From assembly GCA_004026145.2 (NCBI GenBank), contig CP034993.1, positions 1,291,580 to 1,355,579 of the forward strand: a stretch of 64,000 nt of DNA. Reading direction: 5' to 3'. The notes under the pieces were generated by a model. That model saw only the letters and a program-made list of their open reading frames with translations, was not told the DNA's origin and did not search any database. The translations under genes and the position numbers were made by a program. The stretch comes from Takifugu bimaculatus. Lineage: Eukaryota; Chordata; Actinopteri; Tetraodontiformes; Tetraodontidae. Shown piece after piece: positions 63,486 to 64,000 of this stretch (positions within the stretch are counted from its first letter, which is position 1; each line of letters begins with the position of its first letter).

Positions 63486-63529
<44 letters not shown>
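63486..63529. repeat. (CA)n microsatellite
   Basis: About 21 CA units, upstream of fgf22. Confidence 0.97.
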
Positions 63530-63532
<3 letters not shown>

Positions 63533-64000
63533 TCCTCTTCCTGCCCCATGGCCTCTGCTGTTGACCAGTCAGGTGTTCTAAAACAAGATCAGATCAACCC
63601 TATTACTGTCCAGTGAACCAGTTAGGAGGCCATTTTTTGACACCTTTACTCTATTTTTTCTTTCTTCCTTTGGGCCATATGGAGCAAATTAAAGGAACAT
63701 GGTGATTTGAACCTTCTGGTCTGAATCAGCACCCAGTTGCAACCACAGGACAGGTTGCAGGAGTGTCGGAAGAGCTTGTCCAGACCGAGAGGCTTTCCGA
63801 TCGGCTGTGAACTTATTCTGCGTAACACCCCGTCTGATCTTTGCTGTTTCATGTGGGCCAGCAGGACGGAAGGAAAGGACACCTCTTTTGCGACTTCCCA
63901 CACCCTCTTTCTGCATTTTACAAGCTGTTAAACAAACCTGATAAGAGCAGAGCAAAGTTAAATTATTCCTGTTCAAAGCTCCTGATTGCAGAGATTCACT

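Larger units (their letters stand above)
62594..64000. other. fgf22 upstream region
   Basis: Apart from the two microsatellites I see no gene in the last 1.4 kb. Sequence at 63,540-64,000 is unique and AT/GC-balanced, with no splice-bounded open frame I would trust. Confidence 0.5.

Noticed and set aside
1..64000. CRISPR array, operon, phage or plasmid features
   Set aside because: No spaced direct repeats and no bacterial gene organisation. Introns and fish genes show this is eukaryotic.

Overview
The window is vertebrate nuclear DNA, almost certainly from a teleost fish. Genes are split by GT-AG introns, protein-coding sequence is sparse, and there are many CA, TG, ATCC and GGAGA microsatellites plus degraded L2-type retroelement ends typical of fish. 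Nothing prokaryotic, viral or plasmid-like was seen. Six protein-coding genes can be assembled exon by exon, and all reading frames close cleanly across their splice sites.

Layout: 1-18,179 has no recognisable gene. It holds simple repeats, a LINE remnant, several stretches that look like conserved non-coding DNA, and a few weak candidate exons. 18,180-21,455 (-) is an 11-beta-hydroxysteroid dehydrogenase 1-like short-chain dehydrogenase (hsd11b1la-like). It sits head to head with 21,913-23,005 (+), MICOS subunit Mic13, about 0.46 kb away. Mic13 runs tail to tail into 24,810-26,240 (-), a spindlin-family histone reader. Then come two secreted trypsin-fold serine proteases, both (-): 27,577-28,925, a probable ortholog of PRSS57 (neutrophil serine protease 4), and 30,628-31,714, a granzyme/duodenase-like protease. 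31,715-40,255 is gene-free. 40,256-62,405 (-) is an FGF7/10/22-subfamily growth factor, best called fgf22, whose 20.2 kb first intron fills most of the right half. 62,406-64,000 is its promoter side, with large GA/GT repeats.

From memory, HSD11B1L, MICOS13, PRSS57 and FGF22 all map to human 19p13.3. The neighbourhood is therefore a rearranged fish counterpart of that region, and this supports the fgf22 and prss57 calls. The genes do not form one pathway: steroid metabolism, inner-membrane cristae organisation, chromatin reading, granule proteolysis and paracrine FGF signalling lie side by side.

No clearly new gene system was found. The most unusual signals are a perfect 59-bp hairpin (28-bp arms, 3-nt loop) in fgf22 intron 1, a long UG repeat directly upstream of an hsd11b1la 3' splice site, two adjacent proteases sharing a Gly-Phe S1-pocket motif, and a compact TATA/AP-1/RUNX promoter on the second protease.
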